Positions 1 through 7,649 of a DNA stretch of 41,839 nucleotides are shown piece after piece. The position numbers were made by a program, and so were the translations under genes. Origin of the DNA: an uncultured Eubacteriales bacterium (GTDB taxonomy: Bacteria; Bacillota; Clostridia; TANB77; CAG-508). The stretch lies in contig CABUJR010000013.1 of NCBI GenBank assembly GCA_902492015.1, forward strand, positions 1 through 41,839. Direction: 5' to 3'. Every line of letters starts with the position of its first letter. The first letter of the stretch is position 1. A model generated the notes under the pieces. It worked only from the letters and a program-made list of their open reading frames with translations. It made no database searches and had not been told where the DNA came from.

Positions 1-2
1 CT

Positions 3-51
3 GGTGAACCTCCATACTAAAATATTTTTTGTCCAATATTTTTGGTTCACC
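3..51. repeat. Nested inverted repeat at window edge
   Basis: GGTGAACC (3-10) is the exact reverse complement of GGTTCACC (44-51). Inside it, AAAATATT (19-26) pairs with AATATTTT (35-42). The structure has no T-run after it, so it is not a normal terminator. It overlaps the beginning of the first reading frame, and could be an assembly-edge artefact or a real hairpin. Confidence 0.5.
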
Positions 52-322
52 TCAAGATGGTATTGTAATAAGAGATATACAATATAAGAATAATGTTTAT
101 TATACAGGCTCAGATTTAAGAAGATTTAAAAAGCATACAGAGTTAGATGAGAATTATACAAACGTAATTCAGTATAATACAGGATATGACATAAATATAG
201 CTGGAATGAAATTTAGCAGAGATGAAGAATATAATTCTTATAGGTATGAAATATTATTAGATAAAGATGAAAAAAATCCTAATGATAATAATAAATTTAT
301 AATATGCACAATTAATGTTTAA
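29..322 (+). CDS. Partial or short hypothetical protein
   Basis: The frame is open from a TGA at 5-7. The only possible start is TTG at 29, which has no Shine-Dalgarno sequence and lies inside an inverted repeat, so the real gene probably began further left and is cut or disrupted at the edge. The 97-residue product is polar (D, N, Y, K rich) with no signal peptide or membrane segment. A central stretch with alternating hydrophobic residues looks like beta strands. I do not recognise the family. An AT-rich gap of 254 bases follows. Confidence 0.4.
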   Translation: MSNIFGSPQDGIVIRDIQYKNNVYYTGSDLRRFKKHTELDENYTNVIQYNTGYDINIAGMKFSRDEEYNSYRYEILLDKDEKNPNDNNKFIICTINV

Positions 323-576
323 ACTTTTTACTTTACAATTATTATAGTGTATATTTTTGCTCTTAAATCTTACTTTCATTCTTATAGATATTCCAATACA
401 ATTAGAAAGAAAATAATAAAATATCTAGAAAAACATTTGAAAATGTAATATAATACTATTGATAAAATGAATAAAAAAATAAAAACTATATAAAAGACAG
501 AATATATAATAGTAAATTATTTAGATAGGAGGTGTTAAAAATATTTTAATTATAAAATATAGAAAGGAGACTTCCT
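323..576. other. Intergenic region, no gene seen
   Basis: This is an AT-rich spacer of 254 bases. I see no RNA gene and no clear terminator. A ribosome-binding-like AGGAGGTG at about 527-534 has no start codon at a useful distance. The site used by the next gene is the separate AAGGAGA just before its ATG. Confidence 0.4.
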
Positions 577-1383
577 ATGAAGAAAAATAATGTATTAGTA
601 CTAATAATAGTAATATTAGCGATTTTGCTTGCAATATGTTTGGTAATTATTTATCAAAACAATTATTTAGGAACAAAAAATGAAGTATTATCAGGTGAAG
701 AAAATATAACTGAAAATGAAAGTGTAAAAGATAATACAACTGAATTTGCAAATGTAGATGAAGAAGATAATATTGTAGAAGAAATAACAGGTGAAGAAAG
801 ACAAGCTATCGAAGAATATATTGATAAAATTTGTAATAGCATAATTTATGTAAGATTACCTGAATTTGATAATATAAATAATGCTGATAAAAATTGGATA
901 TATTTTCATGTAGAAACAAGAGAGGACAATTATTATGTTACAGAAGATCAAATAAAAGCTGAGTTATCAGAACTATTTGGACCTAATTTAATTATTGATG
1001 TACAAAATGACACAAGTGGTGCAGATGGATATTTTATTCCAAAATACAATGAACAAGAAGGACGATATGAATTTTGGCCAATAGGTGATTTAGAGGTATA
1101 TAATTATGTAATAGACACTATTATTAAAGAAGAAAATACTTATGTTGTAAATGTTGTTGAATACATTGAATCAAGAGATTTAGAAAGGAATACAGATGAA
1201 TACACAGCTATTAGTTCTTATAAAAAAGATAATGAATTAGAAAAAATTTTTGAAAAAAATCAAGAAACAAAGAACGAACTTGATAATAAAGTTTTGAGTT
1301 TAAAAGATAAATTTCAAAATTATGAAATTGTTTTAGAAGAAATTGATAATGAAATTTATGTAAAAAGTGTCGAGAAAAAATAA
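577..1383 (+). CDS. Membrane-anchored extracytoplasmic hypothetical protein
   Basis: AAGGAG lies 7 bases before the ATG, so the start is well supported. The 268-residue protein opens with Lys-Lys-Asn and one hydrophobic helix (about residues 5-26), with no lipobox Cys, so it is an uncleaved anchor or signal peptide. An acidic, Asn/Glu-rich linker follows (about 30-75), then a mixed alpha/beta domain to the end. The family is not recognised. An anchor plus acidic linker plus small domain resembles other exported proteins of this window, for example the one at 40238-41698. Transcription probably ends at the hairpin at 1414-1459. Confidence 0.7.
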   Translation: MKKNNVLVLIIVILAILLAICLVIIYQNNYLGTKNEVLSGEENITENESVKDNTTEFANVDEEDNIVEEITGEERQAIEEYIDKICNSIIYVRLPEFDNINNADKNWIYFHVETREDNYYVTEDQIKAELSELFGPNLIIDVQNDTSGADGYFIPKYNEQEGRYEFWPIGDLEVYNYVIDTIIKEENTYVVNVVEYIESRDLERNTDEYTAISSYKKDNELEKIFEKNQETKNELDNKVLSLKDKFQNYEIVLEEIDNEIYVKSVEKK

Positions 1384-1413
1384 ATTTTAAATATTAAAAC
1401 TTAATATATGTAT

Positions 1414-1459
1414 AAAACTTCCTATTTTACAAATAATAAGTAAAAAATAGGGAGTTTTT
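1414..1459 (+). terminator. Hairpin with T-run that also covers the next gene's RBS
   Basis: The left arm AAAACTTCCTATTTTAC (1414-1430) pairs with the right arm at 1440-1459, which ends in TTTTT. This is a plausible intrinsic terminator for the upstream gene. The AGGGAG ribosome binding site (1449-1454) for the ATG at 1463 lies inside the right arm, so a transcript reading through would have its ribosome binding site paired. Confidence 0.6.
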
Positions 1460-1462
1460 ATT

Positions 1463-2872
1463 ATGGAGAATAAATCATTTTGGTTAAATAATTTTAAAAA
1501 AGAAAAATATGAAAGTTTAAAAGAAGATATTTCCACAGAAGTGTGTATAATAGGTGGAGGAATTACTGGAATTTCTACTGCTTATTATTTATCCAAACAT
1601 GGAATAGAAGTTACATTATTAGAAAAGGATTATTTAGCTTCAAAAACTACAGGGCATACTACTGGAAAAATTAGTATTGGACACGGATTATTTTATAAAT
1701 ATTTAGTGGATACCTATGGTATGAAATATGCTGAAAAGTATTTAAAAGCAAATAGTGAAGCTATGAAAAACATAGAAAAAATAGTTGAAAATGAAGATAT
1801 ATCCTGTGACTTAGAAAAAAGAGATTCTTATATTTTTTCTACTTTACCTGAAAAATATAAAGATTTAGAAGATGAAGTAAGAATTTATAAGGCATTAGGA
1901 ATACAAGCAAGCTTTGAAAAAGATATAGAGCTTCCAATACAGATTCAAGGTGCTATAAAAATAAAAAACCAGTATCAGTTTAATTCTGTAAAATATATTG
2001 AAGGATTATGTAATAGTATTAATAATAATGGTGGAGTAATTTATGAAAATTCTCAAGTAATAGATTTTAAGAAAAAAGATAAGAATTTTGAAGTTATAGT
2101 TAAATCCGGAGAAGAGGAGCACAAAGTATTAGCTGAAAAATTAGTTGTAGCAACAAGGTATCCAATATTTAATTTTCCAGGTATGTACTTTATAAAAACA
2201 TATCAAGAACTAGAATATGTGATGTGTGCAGAAGTTCAAGAAGATTTAGAGAATTTTGCTATGTATTTATCTGCAGATGTTCCCGGAATTTCATATAGAA
2301 GTATATTAGGAAAAGATGGAAAAAGATATTTATTAACTGCTGGAAATGGAAATAAAACAGGAAAAACTAATAATATAAATGGATTTGAATTTTTAGAAGA
2401 TAACTTAAAGAATAATTTTGAGAATTATAAAATTTTATATAAATGGACAGCAGAAGATTGCATAAGTTTAGATAAAATACCATATATAGGAAAATATTCA
2501 AGTCTATTTTCAAATATATATGTTGCTACTGGTTTTAAGAAATGGGGGATGACTTCTTCGAATATAGCAGCTAATATAATTTCTGATGAGATATTAGATA
2601 AGCCTAATAAATTTTCAGTGATATTTGATTCTAATAGATTAAATCCTATTCAAAATAAAGATGAAATGAAAAATATGATTCAAGAAACATATTCTTCTTT
2701 AATAAAAGAAAATATAGTTAGAAGCAAAGAGAAAAAGTATTGTACACATTTAGGATGTGAGTTAACTTATAATGAAGTGACAGATACATGGGATTGTCCT
2801 TGTCATGGAAGTAGATTTGATAGAGATGGAAAAGTATTAGAAGGACCTGCTCAAAAAGATTTGGAACTATAG
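1463..2872 (+). CDS. FAD-dependent oxidoreductase with C-terminal Rieske [2Fe-2S] domain
   Basis: The protein has 469 residues. Residues ~26-50 carry the GxGxxG dinucleotide-binding motif (GGGITG) with the following acidic residue (LLEK), typical of DAO-type FAD oxidoreductases. The C-terminus is a Rieske domain with CTHLGC (427-432) and CPCHGSRF (445-452): C427 and C445 with H429 and H448 would bind the cluster, and C432/C447 fit the usual disulfide. This architecture matches the YhfW-like family, cytosolic redox enzymes of unknown substrate. The start is ATG with AGGGAG 8 bases upstream. The end is odd: the frame stops after KDLEL, but the next frame continues IEIKPNY before a stop, which is how this family normally ends, so a single-base loss near 2868 is likely. 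Confidence 0.88.
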   Translation: MENKSFWLNNFKKEKYESLKEDISTEVCIIGGGITGISTAYYLSKHGIEVTLLEKDYLASKTTGHTTGKISIGHGLFYKYLVDTYGMKYAEKYLKANSEAMKNIEKIVENEDISCDLEKRDSYIFSTLPEKYKDLEDEVRIYKALGIQASFEKDIELPIQIQGAIKIKNQYQFNSVKYIEGLCNSINNNGGVIYENSQVIDFKKKDKNFEVIVKSGEEEHKVLAEKLVVATRYPIFNFPGMYFIKTYQELEYVMCAEVQEDLENFAMYLSADVPGISYRSILGKDGKRYLLTAGNGNKTGKTNNINGFEFLEDNLKNNFENYKILYKWTAEDCISLDKIPYIGKYSSLFSNIYVATGFKKWGMTSSNIAANIISDEILDKPNKFSVIFDSNRLNPIQNKDEMKNMIQETYSSLIKENIVRSKEKKYCTHLGCELTYNEVTDTWDCPCHGSRFDRDGKVLEGPAQKDLEL

Positions 2873-2888
2873 AAATTAAGCCGAATTA

Positions 2889-2917
2889 TTGACATTATTG
2901 TCATAAGAGTTTATACT
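2889..2917 (+). promoter_or_regulatory. Consensus sigma-A promoter overlapping a small palindrome
   Basis: TTGACA (2889-2894) and TATACT (2912-2917) are separated by exactly 17 bases. TGACA-ttat-TGTCA (2890-2903) is an inverted repeat lying on the -35 box, so it could be an operator. It would drive the genes at 2951-6365. Confidence 0.65.
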
Positions 2918-2950
2918 GATAATAGTTTTTGTAATTTGGGAGAGAAAATA

Positions 2951-4573
2951 ATGATTAAAGAAAAATTAAATAATCTAAAAATCGTTACACCAGATGAAAT
3001 GTTAGATAGATTTTTAAAATGGTTTGATAGTAGAAAAAAAATGGCATTTTTTGTAACAATTATTGTAGGACTAATAACACATATTACTATGATAACAGAG
3101 ATGATAATGAGCCAAGATGGTTTGTGGAATTCTATTTCATATTCAAGAGCTGGTCTTTGGGAAACAACTTTAGGAAGATGGGGAATAGAGTTAATTACCA
3201 GAGTTACAAGCTTTATTGCAATACCAAGTATTACAACAATTTTCAATATTATACTTATGGCAATAACGGCTGTATTTTTAGTAGATTTATTTGATCTTAA
3301 AAGTAAAATTTCTATATTTTTTACTTCAATTATTTTAGTCTTAACACCAACTTTCACAGTAACTTTATTATATGTATATACTTCTTTCGCATATTGTGCA
3401 AATATGCTTATTGCAAGCTTAGTAGTATGGTTTATATATAAATTTCCTTATAAAAAATGGGGGATTGTACTGGCAACTATTTGTTTTACAATGGTACTAA
3501 GCATTTATCAAAGTTATGTTGGAGTAACTGTTGGACTTTGTGTAATGATATCTATTTTACATTTAATTAAAGGTGAAAAGTCTATTAAAGAAATTTTTAT
3601 AAATATTTTGAAAACAGTTATTTCAGTTATTGCTGGAGGAATTGTTTATTATATTATTACAATGATTCTTTTAAAGGTTTCAGGAGTGGAATTTGCAGCT
3701 TATAAAGGTGCAAATAATATTAATATACTAGATATAATAATTAACTTAAAGACTACTATTTTTCAAGCATACAAAGATTTTCTTATATTTTTCTTTGGAG
3801 ATTCTATTGTATATAATTCAAATTATAGAAGAGAAGTATTATATGTAATATTCTTTTTAATGTTTGGGATTTCATTTTTTATATCAATTTTTTCTATTAA
3901 AAATGATAATAAAAAAGAAAAAGTTTTTAGAATTATAATTTCAACTCTATTTTTAGCATTATTACCACTTGCTTTAAATATAATTGATGTTATAGCTTGT
4001 AGTACAACAATATATGCTCTTACAGGTACACAGATTATATTAATGATTCCATTTGCTTTTGCAATTTTTGAGTTAGTAGAGAAGTTTATTGTTGTAAAGT
4101 GGATTGCAGTTTTATCATGTATGATAATAATGCTTACATATTATATTGCAACAAATACTTCATACAGCGCTTTAAAACTTACATATAATCAAGCATATTC
4201 AACCACAGTGCGTATTATGGATAGAATAGAAAATACAACAGGATATACGAAAGATGCAGAAATATTATTTGGTGGAATTGTAGGTAATAATAATTTTCCA
4301 AGAACATCAAGTTTATATAACTATACTATTGGTTCTATTGTAAATAACACAACTTTCCATGGAACTTATGCAGGGCAAATAGGAACATGGATGAGTTTCT
4401 TAAAAGTATTTTTAGGTATAGATTTTGTACCATGTGATGAAAGTACTTATTATACTATTGTTAATAGTCAGGAATATAAAGATATGGAAGTATTTCCAGC
4501 CACGAATTCTGTTAAAGTAATGAATGGTATTGTTGTTGTAAAATTAAGTGAAGATCCACCATTACCATATTAA
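2951..4573 (+). CDS. GtrII-like membrane glucosyltransferase domain protein
   Basis: An in-frame TTG lies at 2936, but GGGAGAG (2939-2945) just before the ATG at 2951 fixes the start there, giving 540 residues. The protein is polytopic, with about ten or more hydrophobic helices between residues ~30 and ~405 and a C-terminal soluble part of ~130 residues. After the first helix comes a loop with an acidic-Gly pair and GRW (QDGLWNSISYSRAGLWETT, then LGRWG), the pattern I associate with the Glucos_trans_II family. Those proteins transfer glucose from a lipid carrier onto surface polysaccharide outside the membrane. The family call rests on this motif and topology; substrate is unknown. Genes for a reductase and a J-domain protein follow closely. 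Confidence 0.7.
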   Translation: MIKEKLNNLKIVTPDEMLDRFLKWFDSRKKMAFFVTIIVGLITHITMITEMIMSQDGLWNSISYSRAGLWETTLGRWGIELITRVTSFIAIPSITTIFNIILMAITAVFLVDLFDLKSKISIFFTSIILVLTPTFTVTLLYVYTSFAYCANMLIASLVVWFIYKFPYKKWGIVLATICFTMVLSIYQSYVGVTVGLCVMISILHLIKGEKSIKEIFINILKTVISVIAGGIVYYIITMILLKVSGVEFAAYKGANNINILDIIINLKTTIFQAYKDFLIFFFGDSIVYNSNYRREVLYVIFFLMFGISFFISIFSIKNDNKKEKVFRIIISTLFLALLPLALNIIDVIACSTTIYALTGTQIILMIPFAFAIFELVEKFIVVKWIAVLSCMIIMLTYYIATNTSYSALKLTYNQAYSTTVRIMDRIENTTGYTKDAEILFGGIVGNNNFPRTSSLYNYTIGSIVNNTTFHGTYAGQIGTWMSFLKVFLGIDFVPCDESTYYTIVNSQEYKDMEVFPATNSVKVMNGIVVVKLSEDPPLPY

Positions 4574-4600
4574 AAATTATATTGTGAGGAATTAAATATT

Positions 4601-5332
4601 ATGGAAAAAGTAATTTTAGTAACAGGTGCAAGTAGAGGAATTGGAAAAAATATAGCATATAATTTAGCTTTAGATGGCTATAAAGTAATAGCAAATTATA
4701 ATAATTCTGAAAAAGAAGCAAAAGACTTAAAAGAAGAGTTAAACAAGAAAAATATTAAAATAGATATTTTTAAAGCAGATGTTTCTAAAAAACAAGAAGT
4801 TGAAAATTTAATAAATTTTGTAATAGAAAAATATAATAAAATTGATGTTTTAATAAATAATGCAGGAATTGCAGAAGAAAAATTATTTATAGATATAACA
4901 GAAGAAGATTTCGATAAAATGATGAAAGTAAACTTATATTCTGTTTTTTATACAACACAAGCAGTTGTAAAAAACATGTTAAAAATACATAATGGAGCAA
5001 TAATAAATATATCTTCTATATATGGACTAACAGGAGGTTCATGTGAAGTGCATTATTCTATGACAAAAGCTGGAATTGATGGTATGACAAAAGCTTTAGC
5101 AAAAGAACTTGGACCATCAAATATTAGAGTAAATTCTATAGCGCCAGGAGCTATAGATACAGATATGAATAAAAATTTAACACAAGAAGATTGGAAAATA
5201 ATTGAAGAAGAAACACCATTAAATAAGATAGGAAAACCAATAGATATAACAAGATGTGTTAAATGGTTGATTGAAGATGAATTTACAACAGGACAAGTAA
5301 TATCTCCAAATGGTGGACTAGTGATAACTTAA
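4601..5332 (+). CDS. Short-chain dehydrogenase/reductase, FabG-like
   Basis: The 243-residue length is typical of 3-oxoacyl-ACP reductases. The cofactor motif TGASRGIG is at residues 8-15, NNAG at about 87-90, and the catalytic Ser-Tyr-Lys set in SSIYGL ... HYSMTKAG (about 138-160). The NPG-type motif is AIDTDMN. Such enzymes use NADPH to reduce 3-oxoacyl-ACP or related ketones. No other fatty-acid synthesis genes are nearby, so this could be a stand-alone SDR with another substrate. It lies 27 bases after the GtrII-like gene and 16 bases before the J-domain gene, so all three are probably one operon. Confidence 0.85.
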   Translation: MEKVILVTGASRGIGKNIAYNLALDGYKVIANYNNSEKEAKDLKEELNKKNIKIDIFKADVSKKQEVENLINFVIEKYNKIDVLINNAGIAEEKLFIDITEEDFDKMMKVNLYSVFYTTQAVVKNMLKIHNGAIINISSIYGLTGGSCEVHYSMTKAGIDGMTKALAKELGPSNIRVNSIAPGAIDTDMNKNLTQEDWKIIEEETPLNKIGKPIDITRCVKWLIEDEFTTGQVISPNGGLVIT

Positions 5333-5348
5333 TAGAAAAGGAATAAAT

Positions 5349-6365
5349 ATGGCAGAAGAACAAATTAATGAATTATTTGAAAAGTATATTTGGGCTTATG
5401 AAATATTAGGTCTTGATATAGACAGCGAATATACAGACACAAAAATAAAAAAAGCTTATAGAAGCAAAGTAAAGGAATTTCATCCTGATAATCAAATAAG
5501 TGGTGATGAGGTTAAATTTAAAGAAATAAGCTTTGCATACGAATTGATTGCTAACCAGATAGATAGAAAAATTTTTCAAAAATTAAAAGAAAATAGCCAT
5601 AAATGGCGAAAAAACACAAAAAAAGAAAAAGCAAATCCATATATATTTCAAAGAAGAGATGGAAGCAAAATAGAAATACAGCCACAAGGACAAATAGAAA
5701 TAGACAATAAAAAAATATTTGTTTGCAGATTAATTCAATATTATAAAGACATTACATATATTAATGAAATTTTTGCTAGAATAAACTGGAAAGAATTAAT
5801 GAGTAATCCTGAATATTGTGATTTTTTTGTAAATAATTACCTTAGCAAAACTAGAGTTGAGAACTCATGCAATGGATATTCAAGATATCTAGGATACATA
5901 GAAGCAGCAAAATCTAGAGGAAGAATAATATATAGAATTGCTGAAGATGATATGTTTATAGATATAAATCAAATGAAATTAAATGATGAAAATTATATAT
6001 CATTTTATCCAAATGGAAAAGACTATGATAGTGAAGATTTTGTAGATATGGAACTCGAAAAATGTGGCGAAATAGTTCTAAAAGATAAAGTAATAAATCA
6101 ATATAATTTTTTTTCAGAATCTTTGAATATGAATTCAGTAATATATGGAGATATAGATATAAAAAGAATGAAAAAAGATTCTGAGTATAAAAATAAAATT
6201 TGTCAAGATGTTTTAAATGAAAAAAATTTAAGAAAGTGTATTGCTGAAAATGGTGGATATATAGGCTCGTATGAATATAACCCTATAGATAATGATTATG
6301 ATATAATTATAGATACAGCTGTAAAAGATATATTGGTAAAAAAGAGTAAGAAAAAAGAAAGATAA
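5349..6365 (+). CDS. N-terminal J-domain protein
   Basis: AAAGGA precedes the ATG. Residues ~14-70 form a J domain with the HPD motif (HPDNQ, about 45-49) and the helix-4-like sequence FKEISFAYELI, so it can probably stimulate an Hsp70 (DnaK). There is no Gly/Phe region and no zinc-finger repeats, so it is not DnaJ itself. The remaining ~265 residues are a charged, mixed alpha/beta region that I do not recognise; it may bind a specific client. The protein has 338 residues and no membrane segment. It is last in the operon, followed by a terminator shared with the convergent gene. Confidence 0.8.
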   Translation: MAEEQINELFEKYIWAYEILGLDIDSEYTDTKIKKAYRSKVKEFHPDNQISGDEVKFKEISFAYELIANQIDRKIFQKLKENSHKWRKNTKKEKANPYIFQRRDGSKIEIQPQGQIEIDNKKIFVCRLIQYYKDITYINEIFARINWKELMSNPEYCDFFVNNYLSKTRVENSCNGYSRYLGYIEAAKSRGRIIYRIAEDDMFIDINQMKLNDENYISFYPNGKDYDSEDFVDMELEKCGEIVLKDKVINQYNFFSESLNMNSVIYGDIDIKRMKKDSEYKNKICQDVLNEKNLRKCIAENGGYIGSYEYNPIDNDYDIIIDTAVKDILVKKSKKKER

Positions 6366-6377
6366 GTAAAGATAAAT

Positions 6378-6404
6378 AAAGGCACTAGTTATATAGTGCC
6401 TTTT
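6378..6404. terminator. Bidirectional hairpin terminator
   Basis: AAAGGCACTA and TAGTGCCTTTT pair around GTTATA, with T-runs on both strands. It separates the convergent genes ending at 6365 and 6411. Confidence 0.85.
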
Positions 6405-6410
6405 ACTTTT

Positions 6411-6869
6411 CTAATTGTTTTCTTCTGTTTTTTTCTTATAATTTCCAGTTAATAATTTGGGTATTGATATTAAAATTTTATATATGGCAAGTTTTATTTT
6501 TTTTGATAGAAGATAAGTCTTTCTTAGACGTTTTGTAGGTTTTAAATCTTCAAAAAGAATTAAGCCAGTTTCAGGATGTTCAATTTTGAATATGTAATTA
6601 TCTCCATTATTATTATCCCATTCATCTTTTTCATTTTTTATACAAAAATTAAAAGTATCTTTATCTAATAATTCAACTTCTATTTGAAAGCCAAGATCTG
6701 TTTTAGTCATTTCTGCATCAACAACATTTTCCCAATTATTACCAAATCCATAATGAATATATACATTTGTAGAATTATCTTTGAAAAATTTTCCAGTATA
6801 TGAAATTTTTACTGTGGTATTTGGTGTTAATCTATCTGTATTAAAAAATATATTTTTAACTAATTCCAT
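6411..6869 (-). CDS. Stand-alone starch-binding-type module (CBM25/CBM53-like)
   Basis: GAGGAG precedes the ATG; the product has 152 residues. Residues ~10-97 follow the CBM25/53 pattern: VYIHYGFGNNW (36-46), an aromatic and acidic middle, FNFCIKN (73-79) and WDNNNGDNY (84-92). These modules bind alpha-glucans. There is no signal peptide and no catalytic domain, so it would act inside the cell, perhaps on glycogen. The C-terminal ~45 residues are Lys-rich with an amphipathic stretch that could touch membrane or protein. It starts 15 bases after the S24-like regulator gene and is probably cotranscribed with it. Confidence 0.75.
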   Translation of the reverse strand: MELVKNIFFNTDRLTPNTTVKISYTGKFFKDNSTNVYIHYGFGNNWENVVDAEMTKTDLGFQIEVELLDKDTFNFCIKNEKDEWDNNNGDNYIFKIEHPETGLILFEDLKPTKRLRKTYLLSKKIKLAIYKILISIPKLLTGNYKKKTEENN

Positions 6870-6884
6870 AAATTTCTCCTCTCG

Positions 6885-7451
6885 TTATATATATACTCTA
6901 CCAATAATTTGAAAGGTATCTTTTGAATTAACTGTTATATCTTTTACTTCTTTATTATCAGCTCTTAATACAAATTTATCATTTTTATACATAAGTCTAC
7001 GAATAAGATATTCATCATTTAATTTGAATAAACCAATAGCTTTATTATCTACAAGTCCATTAATTTCAATGAAAGCATAAGAACCTTCTTTTACTAAAGG
7101 TTCCATAGAGTTATCTGGAACTTTATAAGCAAAAGATGCATTAGCAAAATCATAAGGACAAGTAATATACTCATCTATTTTTGAAATTGCTGGAACTTGA
7201 TTATATGAAATATGATCTATGTATTTATACTCAATTTGGTCTTCTGATAGTGTTTTATCATAAGCATAAGATAATGGTTGATAAGGAATATTTAATGCAT
7301 AACAAATAGCTTTTAAAGCTTTATGACTAGGATTTCTTTCACCTTTTTCAATATGTGTTAAATGTCCGATATTAATTTTAGTTTCATGAGCAAGTTCTGT
7401 TTTAGACATTCCTTTTTCTTTTCTTATTTTTGAAAGCATATTTCCTATCAT
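6885..7451 (-). CDS. XRE-family regulator with S24/LexA-like C-terminal domain
   Basis: The 188-residue protein has a helix-turn-helix at residues ~5-60 (MSKTELAHETKINIGHLTHIEKGERNPS) and an S24-peptidase-like fold at ~100-188. The nucleophile Ser is present at S115 (DNSMEPL). The position normally held by the catalytic Lys is Arg151 (YLIRRL where the family has VKR), so self-cleavage may be lost and the domain may serve dimerisation or ligand sensing. GAGAGG lies 8 bases before the ATG. It is divergent from the VanW gene, and a 9-base inverted repeat (7512-7537) lies between them as a likely operator. Confidence 0.85.
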   Translation of the reverse strand: MIGNMLSKIRKEKGMSKTELAHETKINIGHLTHIEKGERNPSHKALKAICYALNIPYQPLSYAYDKTLSEDQIEYKYIDHISYNQVPAISKIDEYITCPYDFANASFAYKVPDNSMEPLVKEGSYAFIEINGLVDNKAIGLFKLNDEYLIRRLMYKNDKFVLRADNKEVKDITVNSKDTFQIIGRVYI

Positions 7452-7511
7452 TTTTAGTACCTCTCTTATTTTATATAATTAAAATTTAAATAATATAATT
7501 ATTTTTTGCGA

Positions 7512-7537
7512 ATAGAATATATAAAGAAATATTCTAT
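7512..7537. promoter_or_regulatory. Candidate operator palindrome
   Basis: ATAGAATAT (7512-7520) and ATATTCTAT (7529-7537) are perfect inverted 9-mers with an 8-base spacer, flanked by CG on both outer sides. It lies between the divergent regulator and VanW genes and has no T-run, so a protein-binding site fits better than a terminator. Confidence 0.55.
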
Positions 7538-7585
7538 CGTAATTATATATATAATTTTTTTTATTGTCCATAGGTAAAAAAGATA

Positions 7586-7614
7586 TTGCAGAAAAAAATA
7601 ACTTATGATAATAT
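7586..7614 (+). promoter_or_regulatory. Probable promoter of the VanW gene
   Basis: TTGCAG (7586-7591) and TAATAT (7609-7614) are 17 bases apart with TGA before the -10 box. The gene starts 35 bases downstream. Confidence 0.45.
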
Positions 7615-7649
7615 ATTAAGCGAATTTAAGGGGAAAGGAAGACTTTTAT

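Noticed and set aside
2911..3357. Minus-strand hydrophobic reading frame of 148 codons
   Set aside because: It lies opposite the GtrII-like membrane protein and mirrors its composition, with no ribosome binding site.
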